A stretch of DNA of 64,000 nucleotides from Artocarpus heterophyllus (Eukaryota > Streptophyta > Magnoliopsida > Rosales > Moraceae): positions 1,488,001 through 1,552,000 of the forward strand of contig CM046345.1 in the NCBI GenBank assembly GCA_025403435.1, in the 5' to 3' direction. The position numbers were made by a program, and so were the translations under genes. The first letter of the stretch is position 1, and each line of letters starts with the position of its first letter. The notes under the pieces were generated by a model. The model was not told the DNA's origin and did no database searches. It was given only the letters and a program-made list of their open reading frames with translations. Positions 11,691 to 21,329 of this stretch are shown in pieces.

Positions 11691-12210
11691 GTAGGTACTA
11701 ATATTTTAGTTCAAAGTTTCAACTCAAATACATCGACTATTTTCAAGGTTTGTCTTACAATTATCTCTGCCTGCACCGAGGAATGCTCAAAGCTGCACAA
11801 CGACTCTTCCACTTTAAAGGGGTGTTTGGCAGTGGTGGGAACCACTCAGTTCCCACCACAATCTCAGTTATGAACAGTGTAAAACTCTCACATGCTACAG
11901 TAACAATAAAAAAAAATATGCTACAGTGTAAAACTCTCACATGCTACAGTAAAAGTGGTTCACACCACCTTTCCAAACACCCTATAGATTTAGAACAAGG
12001 AGCGTTAGGGCAAATGGTTATCGTCTCGAGCACCGATGAAGTTGAAAGCATATGCTTGAAGAAACCAATTTCGCCTTCACTACCGAGGATGTGATCCATT
12101 GTCACCCGTCGCAATTCGGAGAATTCGCAATTGGTTTGATCATCAGCTTCCAAAAAGTTAGAAAAGTCCACGTTAAACTTGACGTTGGATATCCATTGTG
12201 CCTACATATA
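11691..12210 (-). pseudogene. F-box fragment C, C-terminal exon, interrupted by a MITE
   Basis: Starts on the minus strand at an AG acceptor near 12200-12210 and reads through FLEADDQ, FSELRRVTMDHILGSEGEIGF and SSVLETITI, the FBD-type C-terminal segment ('FEQLRVVKI...ELEFIKFLLANSPVLE') of F-box/LRR proteins. After about 11990 the frame enters the MITE at 11818-11984, which supplies a foreign tail and a stop. Past the MITE the original coding sequence resumes (near 11760-11815, around EESLCSFEHSS), resembling the tail of gene D. It lies downstream of the LRR exon at 12774-12930. No first exon is present, so this is a gene remnant. Confidence 0.7.
11818..11984. mobile_element. Tourist-like MITE in the last exon of F-box fragment C
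   Basis: Terminal inverted repeats GGGTGTTTGG and CCAAACACCC enclose about 165 bp. The inside has two copies of ACAGTGTAAAACTCTCACA followed by TGCTACAGTAA. Ends and size fit PIF/Harbinger (Tourist) MITEs. A related copy in the opposite orientation is at 44552-44729. I could not settle its 3-bp target duplication. Confidence 0.75.
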
Positions 12211-12773
12211 TGTAAAGGTTACACAATATCAGATATATGGAACTTCCCAAAGTATAGTTGTAGATTACGTAAAACAATTTAAGTAGGAGAGTTTCTTCAA
12301 CCAAAAAAAAGGCAATGGAATTTTTTCGTGGCACATATTGTCGTAAATCATGTATTATTGGCAATCACCTGGAAGAAAAAATGTTTTTGATGCGGCATAA
12401 TTGGGAATGATACATTTTATTGGCCCAATCTTGACAAAGGATGGGGCTCAAAAAAATTCAAATCCATCTAAAGATAACCCTGAAGGGAAAACCCTTCAAA
12501 ATGAAGGTAAAATACTCAAACTATATATTCAATATCAACAATCAATTCTTTCTTACAGTTAGCTGAGGAGCGAATTTATAGCCCTTTAATAGAATAATAA
12601 CAAATACTCACTAAAAAATGACGTATTAGATAAATAATGATAAACTAATAACAAAACAAGCCTAAAATTTTAAAACGACTAGTATAGCTATATTCTCATA
12701 CATTAGTTTTAGTATAGTCAACTATCAATATCCAAAAGCAACATAACAAAATTAAACCTGTTAGTTAACTCAC

Positions 12774-12930
12774 CAGCTCCATAATGTGTAGTTCTCGTAG
12801 ATTGGGGGCTCTTCTTAGGAGACAAAGAGCCGCCAAAATCTCTTTTTGATGGTTGAAGTTCACGGACATGGAGAGATGTTGGAGATTATGCAATGGATAC
12901 TCCGTTGGTAAACCAACAAGAGCTACACAC
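12774..12930 (-). pseudogene. F-box fragment C, LRR exon
   Basis: The minus strand reads GLPTEYPLHNLQHLSMSV, then KEILAALCLLR and APNLRELHIMEL, the leucine-rich 'NDLEEISAALCLLRSSPNL' segment of F-box/FBD proteins. It ends at a GT donor (12772-12773), in the same place as the homologous exon at 15165. The acceptor is uncertain, perhaps near 12930. The exon is open, but the gene around it is incomplete. Confidence 0.7.
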
Positions 12931-13330
12931 TTGTACAAAAAAGGAATGTAACAACATTATGAGAATTATGGCAACTAATATTATCATAGAAAAGTATGGT
13001 TATGATGTTTATCCCATTTGGTAATACAGTAACAAACTTAGTTTGAACTACAATTTGTTTTTCAAATCGCATTGCTGAACGGGCTAGACATCATTAGAAA
13101 TTGAAGCTTAAGTTTGAAGGATTTTTATCACACCTAAAACATAAAAAATTGTATAGATCACTTCAAAAAAGTTAACCATGCAAAGACCATGAATGCCAAA
13201 TTAGTGTTAACTCTAAAAATGTACCATTGAAACATATGAAATTGGATAGACTCCAAATGAATTGCTAGGTAAAGGTATGGTTTTATAGAGCAATAAAGTG
13301 TATTAAGAAATAATTTCATCATCATTATCT

Positions 13331-13401
13331 TTCGAGTTTTGGGAAAGTTTTGTTGTCCATCTCACATCCGATCCCTCAAGCTTAAGGGTGTTGTTAAAAA
13401 G
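13331..13401 (+). pseudogene. Inverted F-box exon fragment
   Basis: The plus strand reads SHIRSLKLKGVVKK up to a GT donor at 13402-13403, matching the exon end of pseudogene B on the minus strand (SHIRTLRLKG, donor at 1368-1369). The homology runs on into the intron for about 45 bases. All other F-box pieces here read on the minus strand, so this bit was inverted. Indels upstream of the motif break the frame. Confidence 0.5.
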
Positions 13402-13594
13402 GTAACATTTCCTTTTATACTTTAAATAAAATTGTTACCCATCTTCTAAAACAAATTAAGGACCAGGGTCGACAATGAAGCTTAAATTTTACATGTGGAA
13501 GGGATTTACTATTATCAAAACTTGTGCGATACCTAGCCTTTTACACCCTTTCATGAGGGTTAATAAGGGATTTTCCATGCAAGCAATAATGGAC

Positions 13595-14323
13595 CCACAC
13601 GGATTGTCTGTCCGGTTTTTCTGTCAACTTCTCTGTTCAGCCAATGGCTAGTTGACACCTCACCGATTCACTCTCTCCTCCGCTTTTCTCTCTTGTCTCC
13701 CACAATTTTCTTTCTTTTCTTTCCTGATCTGACCATCTTTTTCTCTCTCTTATTTCCTTTCTAATTAATTTTTTTTTTAGAGGAAGCAAAACAATGCCCC
13801 ATCGTTCAATTTCTTTCTCCCATTTTATTTGCCTGTTGTAAATTGCGTTCTTTTCAACCATTTTTTTAGAGGAAAAAAATAAAACTCTCTCTCTCTTCTT
13901 TCCCAGTATGAAGAACTAGAAGGATTTGTGAGTCCAGCCCTAAAGAGTGGTTGCAACGAAATTCCTTCAAAAAAAAAAAAAACAGTTGAAACTTGATCAT
14001 ATGGGTATTTTTATTAAAATCAAGATTGTCTCTTTCTTTTTTCAATCTTGATTCTATGCTTGTTTTGATATGCATGAAGAAACCCAAAAACCAAAAACAA
14101 ATGGAGGGTTTTGATGTTCGTCCAAATGGGTATTTTGATTTTTATCAAGATGTCTTGCTTTTCCTTTTTCAATATTTGTTTCATGCAATAACCGAATTTC
14201 TTGGAGGACAAAAATGCTGACAGAGAGCTCGTAGTTCGCTTCCCTGTTAATGACTTGACGTGTCAATTTTTTATTGGATAAACAGAGTAATAGACAGAAT
14301 AATTAGACAGAGGATCTGGGTTG
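13595..14323. mobile_element. Mutator-like non-autonomous element (729 bp)
   Basis: Flanked by the perfect 9-bp duplication ATAATGGAC (13586-13594 and 14324-14332). Both ends carry imperfect inverted repeats of about 55 bp: GGATTGTCTGTCC..TTTTTCTGTC..CTCTGTT..CCAATGG..TTGACACCTCA on the left; the right end read in reverse has CAGATCCTCTGTC..TTATTCTGTC..CTCTGTT..CCAATAA..TTGACACGTCA. A 9-bp TSD with long TIRs is the mark of Mutator-like elements. It has no transposase. The inside shows two short paralogous blocks (near 13990-14060 and 14120-14170), but I recognise no captured gene. Confidence 0.8.
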
Positions 14324-14732
14324 ATAATGGACATGCCTAATTAGACTCTTGTCCAATAAGAAATCCTTTTACTCTACAAAAAAACGAATCTTTTACAATT
14401 CTTTTTTTTTTAAATAATTTTCCTTCATGAAATTTTATGATTGCAATGTTTGTAGAGAAATAGATTTTTGAATTTTTATTTTTACGCCAAATATTTACTT
14501 TTCAAGTACCTTAGAAACATTTCAAACTTAAAGCTCCAATGGAGTAAAAATTAGCTGCACTCCTATATATAAGTTCACAATTTTGTGACTTTATAAAGTT
14601 TTAAAATTTGAAATAAAGATTACAGGCTTTAGTTTATTTAGAAAGAAAGAAAAGAAATATACAAAAAAGAAAAAGCAAAAAAAGGGTAAAAAAGATAAGG
14701 ATTTTTTTAAATAGCTGCACTGTTCTTTTAGT

Positions 14733-14993
14733 TTAACATTTGAGTTCAATACATCCACAATGCTCATAGCGCAGCGACTGTTTGACTCTTGATTTCAAAC
14801 TAAAAGTAATAGGCTTAATGATCATCGTCTCAAGGACCGGCGAAGCAGAAAGCATGCAGTTGATGAAACCGATTTCGCTGTCAAAACCAAAGATGCGATC
14901 TATTGTCACCCGACGCAATTTTGGGAAGAGGAAATTCATTTGGTCAGCTTCGAAAACGTTGGGGTATTCCACGTTAGTGACCTTGAATGTTGC
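14733..14993 (-). pseudogene. F-box pseudogene D, last exon
   Basis: From the AG acceptor (14994-14995) to TAA at 14733-14735 the minus strand is open: FPKLRRVTIDRIFGFDSEIGF, then SASPVLETMIIKP and a short basic tail. It is the FBD-like end of an F-box/LRR protein and is paralogous to the last exon of fragment C. Its phase fits the LRR exon at 15165-15322. Confidence 0.72.
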
Positions 14994-15164
14994 CTGCACA
15001 CGTTTAGGTTTGCAACAACAAAATGTGGTAAATCATATTGTTTACTAGATAATTAGTGAAATACAACTTTCATTTGTAACTATATATATATATATTATTT
15101 TTAGGATGGTTTATTATCATAATCTAAAAGAAACACATAACATTAGAGGTGTTAATTAACTCAC

Positions 15165-15322
15165 CATCTCCACAATGTGTAGTTCTTGTAGATTGGGGGC
15201 ACTTGATCTTAGAAGACAAAGAGCTGCTGAAATCTCTTTTTGATTCCTGAAGTTAACAGATATGGAGAGATATTTGAGGCTATGCAACGGATACCCTGTT
15301 GGTAAATCACCAAGTGATGAAA
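15165..15322 (-). pseudogene. F-box pseudogene D, LRR exon
   Basis: Reads LGDLPTGYPLHSLKYLSISV, then KEISAALCLLRSSAPNLQEL and IVEM, followed by a GT donor at 15163-15164. This is intact LRR-type coding sequence. The acceptor is uncertain; a possible AG lies just before GYPL, but homology extends upstream of it. It pairs with the last exon at 14733-14993. Confidence 0.7.
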
Positions 15323-16031
15323 AAGGGAATTTAACAATACAAATATATAGGAGTAAATAATGGCAAGTAATAACATTAGCATAACAGATTAAGTATCATG
15401 AAATCATTAGAAATTGGTGGTATTAATGCTAAAAAAAAGAAAAAAAAAATTGAAGATATTGAAATTCGAGGGAGTTTGATCGAATGAATAACATCTTTAA
15501 GAAATTAGATGGATGGTTGTAGGTATAGCATAGTTGTAATTTTACATCTGATGACTCTACTATAAGCTGAAAGTTCAAATTCCAAAAAAAAAAAAAAAAA
15601 AAAAAAATAGACAAATTCGAGAAAGGTTTCCGTGTAAAGATCAATGATAAAGGAATTAAACAATAACACAACCTAACAAGATACCCAGTTTTTTTTTTTT
15701 TTTTGTGTTAGAATAAAATATGTAGTTGAAATATGGACAATTATAATAATAGAAAATACCTATCATAATACTGGGAATTTTCAATAAAGAAGAATAATGA
15801 CTGTCCCAATATATACATGATAACCTTAATAGATTAAGTTTTGGTTTGCTGAATTTTGAATGATAACATAAGTTTGCATCATAATATATACTTAAGATAA
15901 ACATATGTGACCCTTAAGAAGTCACAACTTAGTTTGAGAAAAAGAACAGGGCTGTTAATTACATATCAAAATTATAAGTGCATCTTTAGGTACAGATATA
16001 TAGCATAACAGTAAATCAACATCTGTCTCCA
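15323..16031. other. Gap where the middle exon of F-box gene D should be
   Basis: This stretch holds no trace of the middle LRR exon that pseudogene B retains (TFEGFRNLKSL to SHIRTLRLKG). It is AT-rich, with a long A tract at 15584-15607 following a SINE-like box pair, and a T tract near 15690-15705. Loss of the middle exon is the main reason to call D a pseudogene. Confidence 0.55.
15515..15607 (+). repeat. SINE-like, poly(A)-tailed sequence
   Basis: TAGCATAGTTG (near 15524) fits a polymerase III A box. AGTTCAAATTCC (near 15568) fits a B box at the right distance, and a run of more than 20 A follows at once. This is the layout of a tRNA-derived SINE. No target duplication was confirmed. Confidence 0.4.
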
Positions 16032-16415
16032 CTAAAACACACAAGAAGGCAACATGTCACGTATGTACTGCAACATGAAAGAGACAACTGTTTGATTCGA
16101 CTTACGAAGAATCCAGCGATCTACGTTGCGTTTGGTAAGAACAGTTTCGCAATGGCGGAGCTCGAACCTGTGTATTGGACCAACATGGCGAGAGAGAACA
16201 TGATCAACTGCGCTGACGAACTCCTTGACGGAGCTCAATTTATCTGGACGGGAAAACCAATCATGAAACACAATGGATGGAGAAGTAGTCCATTTATGCC
16301 TCCATTTTCTCGACAAGAGGCTTGTTCTCACTGCATCTCTAGTTGATAAATGAGACAAAATGTCTTCTATAATATGACCTGGTAATTCACTAATTCTATC
16401 GATTTTTCTCTTCAT
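16032..16415 (-). pseudogene. F-box pseudogene D, first exon (F-box domain)
   Basis: The ATG at 16413-16415 opens 127 codons. The F-box is at residues about 8-46 (ISELPGHIIEDILSHLSTR, then LLSRKWRHKWT), followed by FELRHCETVL and RNVDRWILRKS, typical of the first exon of F-box/FBD proteins. The frame stops right after LPSCVF, where intact relatives continue with 'SCQNL..L.L'. With the middle exon missing, the product would be an F-box-only peptide. Such a truncated F-box could still bind SKP1, but there is no evidence that it is made. Confidence 0.72.
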
Positions 16416-18120
16416 AACTGATACAGAATTGTAGCAAAAACAAAGAAAAAGATATCAATAAACTGGTGAATAAATAAGTGATCCTCGTTTTACCATGCAA
16501 TCATCTGTTTTTTTTTTTTTTTTTTAATTAGGGTTGTAGCAAAGAGGGACTTCAAATTTCATCATCTTTGGAATTTGAAAGTTGAATTAAAGAACATGCA
16601 TATTTGAAATACTAATTTATGCCTATATATATAGGCACATATGCAAACGAAAATATAAACAAAAAATAGTATAATCAAAATAGAACAAAAAAAAATACTA
16701 ATTTATGCATGGCCTTGTGAACACGTTAAAGTCTGAAGAAGAAGATAGTCACATTTACCAGAGGCATAGGTATTAAAAGGTTTACACCGGAGAAGAGAGG
16801 GTGAAAGGTAGATAGCAGAGGCTGTCTTCGTATCGTGTGCAATTTATAACTGAAAAAGATTAAGGTCAAAGGTCTGTTTCCATCTTTTTTTAAAGCCAGT
16901 TTCCATTTTCCTTTTAGTTTTCCTGTTTTTCTTTTTATTATGATTTAATACATCTGCGTACTTTCTATATATATATACACACACACATAAATACATATAT
17001 AAAAATATACACACATAAATACATAAATAAAGAACATATAATTGGGTCGGGGTTTCATACCTAACTTGAGGTTAATTTTAACTTTCATATCCGCTCCATT
17101 CTCATATAATATCCCCATACCTGCCTTATTGGGGATGTGTATCCGCACTCATAAAAATGCCATTCCTAGATTTAGACCTAAACAATTAAAAAAAGAAGAA
17201 GAAAAGATCACTTGTTTTTATCAATTAAAAAGTTTGAGGATCTAAAATATTAATTACCTTTGGACTAATTCCAACTAGCTTAGGGGAAAAGCAACCCAAA
17301 ATAGCCAAAATAATTTTTCTTCTCATATGATTCTTCCGTTTTTGGCAATCTGTCTCTAATAATGCGCACGGCAAGAGAGATCCTTTTTGGTCCATCGATT
17401 TTCGTCTCCACGATTGATACAAAACATAGCCCAAAAAAGGTAAATAAAAAAAGACAAGGAAACAATAAACTAAGGAATAAATAAGTGCACCTCGATATAA
17501 ATCATGTATTTATATGGTTATATATTTGAGTTTGTGTAAGAGACGGATTCAAATTTTACCAAATGCAATTCCAAATACAAATAAGAATACATAACTGATT
17601 TTTTTTCCTTATTATCATTATGAGGAATATTATGTGACTATAATCTTGTCATTATTTTAGGGGTTAGATTAAAGCAATTCAAAAGAAATAAGAAAGTCAA
17701 TCGATTTTATTAATTTGAATTTGAATGGTCTGACTAGTAGGTAACTCATAAGCGATCCCAAAGTAGTACCCACAAACTAGCAAGCAAATGGGAAAGTATA
17801 AAAAAAATTACTATTATTATTTTTTTTTGAACTTGGTATAGGGGGTGTATGGAGTCAGATATGAATTTATTGGTACGTTATACCTGCAATCATAAGGCAA
17901 AAAATAATATTCGTCTTCTACTTTTATGGGAATCTTCTTCTTTTTAATCACAAAGTCAGCCAACTTGCCTTGTAAAACACCCTTATTAGACTTTACAAAT
18001 GGGCATAAAGATTCACTTTTGCATAAATATCTCTATATAAATTAGTTTTTCAACTAAAATATTCCCCAAAAAAAAAAAAGAAAATAAAACTTATTTTGTG
18101 CAGTTATGGAATATTTTGAC
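16416..18120. other. Intergenic region with an F-box 5' remnant and simple repeats
   Basis: The bases just above 16415 match the flank of gene A. TA/CA simple repeats lie at 16960-17030. The decayed F-box start (17320-17560) is given separately. Nothing else coding was seen. Confidence 0.5.
17320..17560 (-). pseudogene. Decayed F-box gene start and promoter
   Basis: On the minus strand AAAATCGATGG and CATTATTAGAG line up with the first codons (KIDRI, HIIED) of the F-box genes at 206 and 16415, but the start codon is GTG and the frame drifts. Upstream, the GAATAAATAAGTG, CCTCG and ATTCAAATTTTACC blocks match the flanks of the other two starts in order. This is the oldest-looking F-box remnant of the cluster. 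Confidence 0.5.
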
Positions 18121-18128
18121 CCCAAGCG

Positions 18129-18360
18129 ACGACAAAAGATTAGCCAAATTCACATTTAATAAAAACGACATATTGTTTAGTTCATAGAAAACGACATGTC
18201 ATTTGTTACTTTAAAAGCCCATGTCGTTTGGATCTCATACGTCTTCTAAAGGAACGACAATGACTGACCTCTCTAGAAATTCAGAACCCTCCTAAACGAC
18301 AAACTTAGCAAAAAAAAGGCAGAAACGACAAAGCTTTTCAAGCCTAATCATTTAACGACA
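18129..18360 (+). promoter_or_regulatory. Cluster of ACGACA motifs in front of the 168-residue gene
   Basis: ACGACA occurs at 18129, 18165, 18191, 18254, 18296, 18325 and 18355, and its complement TGTCGT at 18222: eight in 232 bases, ending 72 bases before the start codon. Most lie inside AAACGACA. It may be a transcription factor array; no factor is assigned. Confidence 0.5.
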
Positions 18361-18432
18361 ACAAGATTCCTGAACAAAATAACACTCTAGAGATTGAGGG
18401 GGGGGAAGAAAACTGGAGAAATCATCGTCATC

Positions 18433-20325
18433 ATGTCTTTGGTGGATTACGCATCGTCAGACGACGACGACGACGTCGTCGTTCCGGAGAAGCTCGTCGG
18501 AGAACATGAAAAATGCCCTCAAAATCTTCCTCATCCTTCAACCCCTTCTCAAAAGCTGTAATTTTTCTTGTTCTTTTATTTTTTCTCGGAATTTTTAATT
18601 TTTTCTTAAACACTTACAAATTCATAGATTAAACGAAATTGGAGATGGGTTTTTTGCTTTGGTCTGTAGGATCACAATAAAGTCTTCTATAGAGTTATGT
18701 TTGGTTTGCGAGAAAACAGTAAAGAAAATTGATATGAAACTGGAAAGTTGGAAATAAAATCATGAAATTACTCATTTGTTAGAAAGTTTTCGTCTTTTAG
18801 CTTTGAAATACTTAATGGGTTTAGTAATATCATAAAAATAAAGTCTCTGTGGACATAAATTCTACAGAATTATGTTTGGTTGGCGAGAAAACAACAGAAA
18901 ATTTATTTGAAAGTGAAGAAAATAAATAAATCAATCATACCTTGTTTCTCTATTCCATTTATTTATGTGGAAAGTTTTATACTTTCATGCTTTGAATTCC
19001 TTAATGGGTTTTCTCCTTTTTGTAAAAAATTTGTTTTTTTTTTTTTTTGGCGGGTAGATTTGTTGGCCATAAGAAAATGGATTAAAAAAAAAATCTTTCT
19101 TCAATTGACACATGTGGAAAGCTTAAGCCTTTAAGGCTTTCAGATCTTTTATGGGTTTTCATTTGTTTCTGAAAAACAATCTCTTATTTTTTTTGATAAA
19201 TAGTTCTGAATCAAAGGAAAAGCCTGAAAGTGCCAATTCCATAGCACAGCCATCAATTGAGAAACTCCCAGATGCTTCAGAGCTGTTGAACTCTCCTGAT
19301 TTCTTATCTAACAACGCTTTGAGTGGGACCACGATTGACCACTCCTCCCTAGTGGCAGCTGCCACAGCACGAAGTGCATCACGCAAGAGGGAGACAATGG
19401 GGTCATTGCCTTCCTCTCTTCCCCGCAGTAAAGTTCCGAAAGGGACATTGCCTTATTCCAAGAATGTTCCAGAAACTGGTGGTGGCTTGTTGGTTCCTCC
19501 CCAGCTCAGTGGAAGGTCAGTTTTGTATACGTATGTGCGTATGCATTTATAATTTTGCATTAAGGTGGGGTGATTGAGCTGAAAATGTGCTGTCCTGATT
19601 TGTTGGTTCCTCCCCAGCTCGGTGGAAGGTCAGTTTTAGGTGATGATTGTGGTAGTTTATGTAACATTGAAAAATTGAAAGGTTTTAGAAAATGGAAAAT
19701 TGGCAGGGGCAGTGGCATTTTTAGAATGTTTGCTTTTGTTTGGGAACTTAATTCATGGCTTTGTTTGTGATGCCACGCTCTGTAGTATGAGGATGGAGAG
19801 ATTTTGAGAGTTTGTCATTGGAAACTAGACGAATGAGATCTTATCTTGATTAGCCCATGGAATGTGATAGGATTTGTTAGTTAGTTAGGTTGTTGGTTAG
19901 TTGCTGCTACTGATCGGTTTTTGGTTCTTTACGTCAAATAAAGTTCCTTTCTTGATCTATTACCGTGTGCTTGGGGTTAGAATCTTATGAAAATGGGGTT
20001 ATCCTTATGCAAGAAATCCAGCTTTGTGCGTCAAATCTCGTCCCCGGTTGTAGGGTATTCATCCTGAAGCTACCCTTAGGTTAATACTATATGTCAGGGA
20101 TTACCTTTTGCTTCAAACAATAGCTAAATCAAAGTTTGGGCATGAATTGTACTTATTGTTACTGGCTTTTATTTTTGGGATTTTTTTTTTATTGCTTCCT
20201 TTTTGGATAGAAGAAATGTCATTGCTGATGATTTTTTTGGGTTGTATTCTCTCAGGAATAACATTGTGACAGAAGACATAAGCAAGCTATTCGTCAAGAA
20301 GAAAGCCGAGCATGCATCGAAGTAG
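18433..20325 (+). CDS. Uncharacterised plant protein, 168 residues, three exons
   Basis: Exons 18433-18557, 19204-19515 and 20256-20325 join in phase (125+312+70 = 507 nt, 168 residues plus stop). Each intron is GT-AG. The protein starts MSLVDYASSDDDDDVVV, an acidic N-terminus. A low-complexity Ser/Pro/Ala middle follows, with AAATARSASRKRE and LPSSLPRSKVPKGTLP. The end is conserved-looking: GGGLLVPPQLSGR, then VTEDISKLFVKKK. I see no signal peptide, membrane segment or known domain; the acidic start and basic end suggest a nuclear or nucleolar protein, which is only inference. The end of exon 2 with its donor is duplicated at 19598-19640 inside intron 2, so an alternative splice form is possible. 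Function unknown; I judge the gene real because three exons close exactly. Confidence 0.72.
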
Positions 20326-21329
20326 ATGATGTTCCACAATTTGGTGATAGTTAAGCAATGTTTTTGTCTAGTAGTGTCTAGATAATAACATTTTTTGGGA
20401 ACATGTCAAGTTAGCGAGGAAAATCCGTGCTTGGAGAATGTAAAAGCTGTTAATTTTCTCACCGGCGAATTGTTTTACAGCAGTTAAGCTAGGACAGAAT
20501 TTGTTGATTGTACGTTTCAAAAGGATCTTCAATACACTCAAGTGTCCAAAAGTCATAAGTGCTTCAAACAGGTGACTTGTAACAGCTTTTGATGTATAAT
20601 ATAGTTTGGACTATGAACAACTTCAATTTCACCCCATAGGTCGGCTTCGTGCAGATAGATGTTTCTCCATCTTTACTTGTCGTTTAAGTTTTTTCGTTCA
20701 TTTAGCCAGTAAAATCTTCTCGTTTCCGAGGACAATATCATCCTCCTATAGATCTTATTGATGTCAAGAAATTTCTTGGTTTTTACAACAATTATGACTT
20801 TTTCTGTTTGTTTTCGTCAATCCTTGGCCAAAATCTTTGAATCATAAGAGCTAAACTCGAAAGAAACCATAGAACTAGAAAGTTGTTGCTAACTTATGCT
20901 AGCCTAGTTGGCAAGGATGGATGGACTAAGGGTGAAATTTCAGGCGCAAATCCTGATAGCAGATAGCATTATATCCCACAAAAAAAGAAGAAGAAGTTAT
21001 TAGGAATCACCAACCATTCTGTAACTCCAAGTCCCGGTTTGAATCATAGTTCAAACCTTTTTTTTTTTTTTTTTTTTTTTTTTTTCTGTTAAGAATCAGA
21101 GAATTGAATGCACATGGTATCTAACAAAATGAATGATTGTCCTGAGTCAGAATTCAACTAACCATTTATGCAAAATTAAATTAAATTAAAACTTTTTAAA
21201 AAGAAAAAAGTTAATGAATTGCAATGGAAAGTCTGAAACAGAGAAAATGGATGGAGAAAGAAAACTTTGCTCCTGCAAATGAAAATTTCAAGTGTTGAAT
21301 TTTGTGTATCCAACTAGTTATTCTTTTCG
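20326..21329. other. Tail-to-tail intergenic region
   Basis: Lies between the convergent 168-residue gene and the Ca2+-ATPase gene, so it holds both 3' UTRs. A SINE-like sequence lies at 20889-21000 and a poly(T) tract at 21059-21085. No coding sequence seen. Confidence 0.5.
20889..21000 (+). repeat. tRNA-derived SINE-like sequence
   Basis: TAGCCTAGTTGG (20900-20911) is a perfect polymerase III A box, and GGCGCAAATCC (20943-20953) is a fair B box at tRNA-like spacing. An A-rich tail (CACAAAAAAAG) follows near 20977. No acceptor stem was found, so it is not a tRNA gene. Ends are approximate. Confidence 0.5.

Noticed and set aside
13637..13861. 74-codon charged minus frame
   Set aside because: Lies in the CT-rich interior of the Mutator-like element; charge comes from base composition.
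20889..20960. tRNA gene
   Set aside because: A and B boxes are present but no acceptor stem or anticodon arm folds; better explained as SINE-like.
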